From Ahrensia sp. (GTDB lineage: Bacteria; Pseudomonadota; Alphaproteobacteria; Rhizobiales; Rhizobiaceae): a stretch of 5,703 nt of DNA. The stretch spans positions 1-5,703 of the forward strand of contig JAHEJF010000154.1 in assembly GCA_024639025.1 (NCBI GenBank), in the 5' to 3' direction. Below the pieces are notes generated by a model. That model saw only the letters and a program-made list of their open reading frames with translations. It was not told the origin of the DNA and made no database searches. A program made the translations under genes and the position numbers. Positions 5,391-5,703 of the stretch are shown here, in pieces. Every line of letters begins with the position of its first letter. Position 1 is the first letter of the stretch.

Positions 5391-5703
5391 ATGGCAGGGA
5401 CGGAAGATCAGACCTTCAACGACGTAAGGCATACATTTCATGATGACTCCATTTATGGGCTCAAATTTGTTGGACCCGATCCAGACAACCATGATTGGAC
5501 AAGCGAACTGCATTTGGACATTGATCATATCGTTGAGTGGATCAAAGCAGATAATGGCAGGTTTAGGTTTCGAATATCTCAAGCATTACTGGTGTTTGAA
5601 AGTGTCTCGAACTTGCATGTGTCCATTGCTTTCTCCAACACCAATATCTTCCCACTTCCCATAGACAGCATCCTAAGATCCAGCCAACCGGTTGTTGCCA
5701 GAG
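5391..5703 (+). CDS. small acidic protein with LDIDHIVEW motif, partial at right edge
   Basis: An open frame starts at ATG 5391 and is still open at the window end, giving 104 residues: MAGTEDQTFNDVRHTFHDDS..., then WTSELHLDIDHIVEWIKADN (37-56), FRFRISQALLVFESVSNLHV (59-78), and a tail ending ...IDSILRSSQPVVAR. A TAG at 5358-5360 closes the frame upstream, and no other ATG, GTG or TTG lies between, so 5391 is the only start. GCGGA four bases before it is a poor ribosome binding site. There is no signal peptide or membrane segment; the predicted pattern is mostly beta strands. The arrangement HDDxIxGLxF ... LxLDIDxIxEW ... FRxxxAxLVFxxVxxL recalls a family of small uncharacterised proteins that I cannot name. 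Divergence from the DUF6714-like gene suggests an accessory, possibly immunity-like pair. The consistent amphipathic strand pattern is why I accept it as a real gene. Confidence 0.72.
   Translation, partial: MAGTEDQTFNDVRHTFHDDSIYGLKFVGPDPDNHDWTSELHLDIDHIVEWIKADNGRFRFRISQALLVFESVSNLHVSIAFSNTNIFPLPIDSILRSSQPVVAR

Noticed and set aside
5367..5582. Minus-strand frame of 71 codons at the right end
   Set aside because: It is antisense to the better supported LDIDHIVEW protein and has no motif of its own.

Overview
The window looks like chromosomal or island DNA from an alphaproteobacterium, most likely of the Hyphomicrobiales (rhizobia-like). This is an inference from the style of the first two proteins (a small secreted SLT transglycosylase followed by a periplasmic-binding-type lipoprotein) and from the roughly balanced base composition by eye. 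No rRNA, tRNA or other marker fixes the taxon.

Left part (1-1884, + strand): a compact cell-envelope pair. A secreted lytic transglycosylase with six cysteines in its mature part is followed 36 bases later by a lipoprotein with a type 1 periplasmic-binding (LIVBP / penicillin-binding-protein-activator-like) fold. The transglycosylase start overlaps the stop of an open frame entering from the left edge, so an operon may begin outside the window. One protein cuts peptidoglycan. The other may sit in the outer membrane and modulate wall synthesis or sense a ligand.

Middle (1885-2579): non-coding or decayed DNA. It holds two stretches that can fold into hairpins (2003-2054 and 2076-2124), then the decayed 3' end of an IS3-family transposase (about 2203-2396). 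This marks a likely junction between the envelope operon and an accessory region.

Right part (2580-5703): an accessory-looking block. On the minus strand is a large AAA+ ATPase with one intact ClpB/ClpA-type D2 motor. It is preceded by a divergent AAA-like domain that has no Walker A motif, and it has no Clp N-domain. Upstream of it on the same strand, across a 393-base gap, is a small acidic protein resembling the DUF6714 family. Diverging from that gene is a second small acidic protein that runs off the right edge, has an LDIDHIVEW motif, and is not recognised by name. The ATPase and these two small, possibly immunity-like proteins are the least explained part of the window. Whether they form one system cannot be decided from this window alone.
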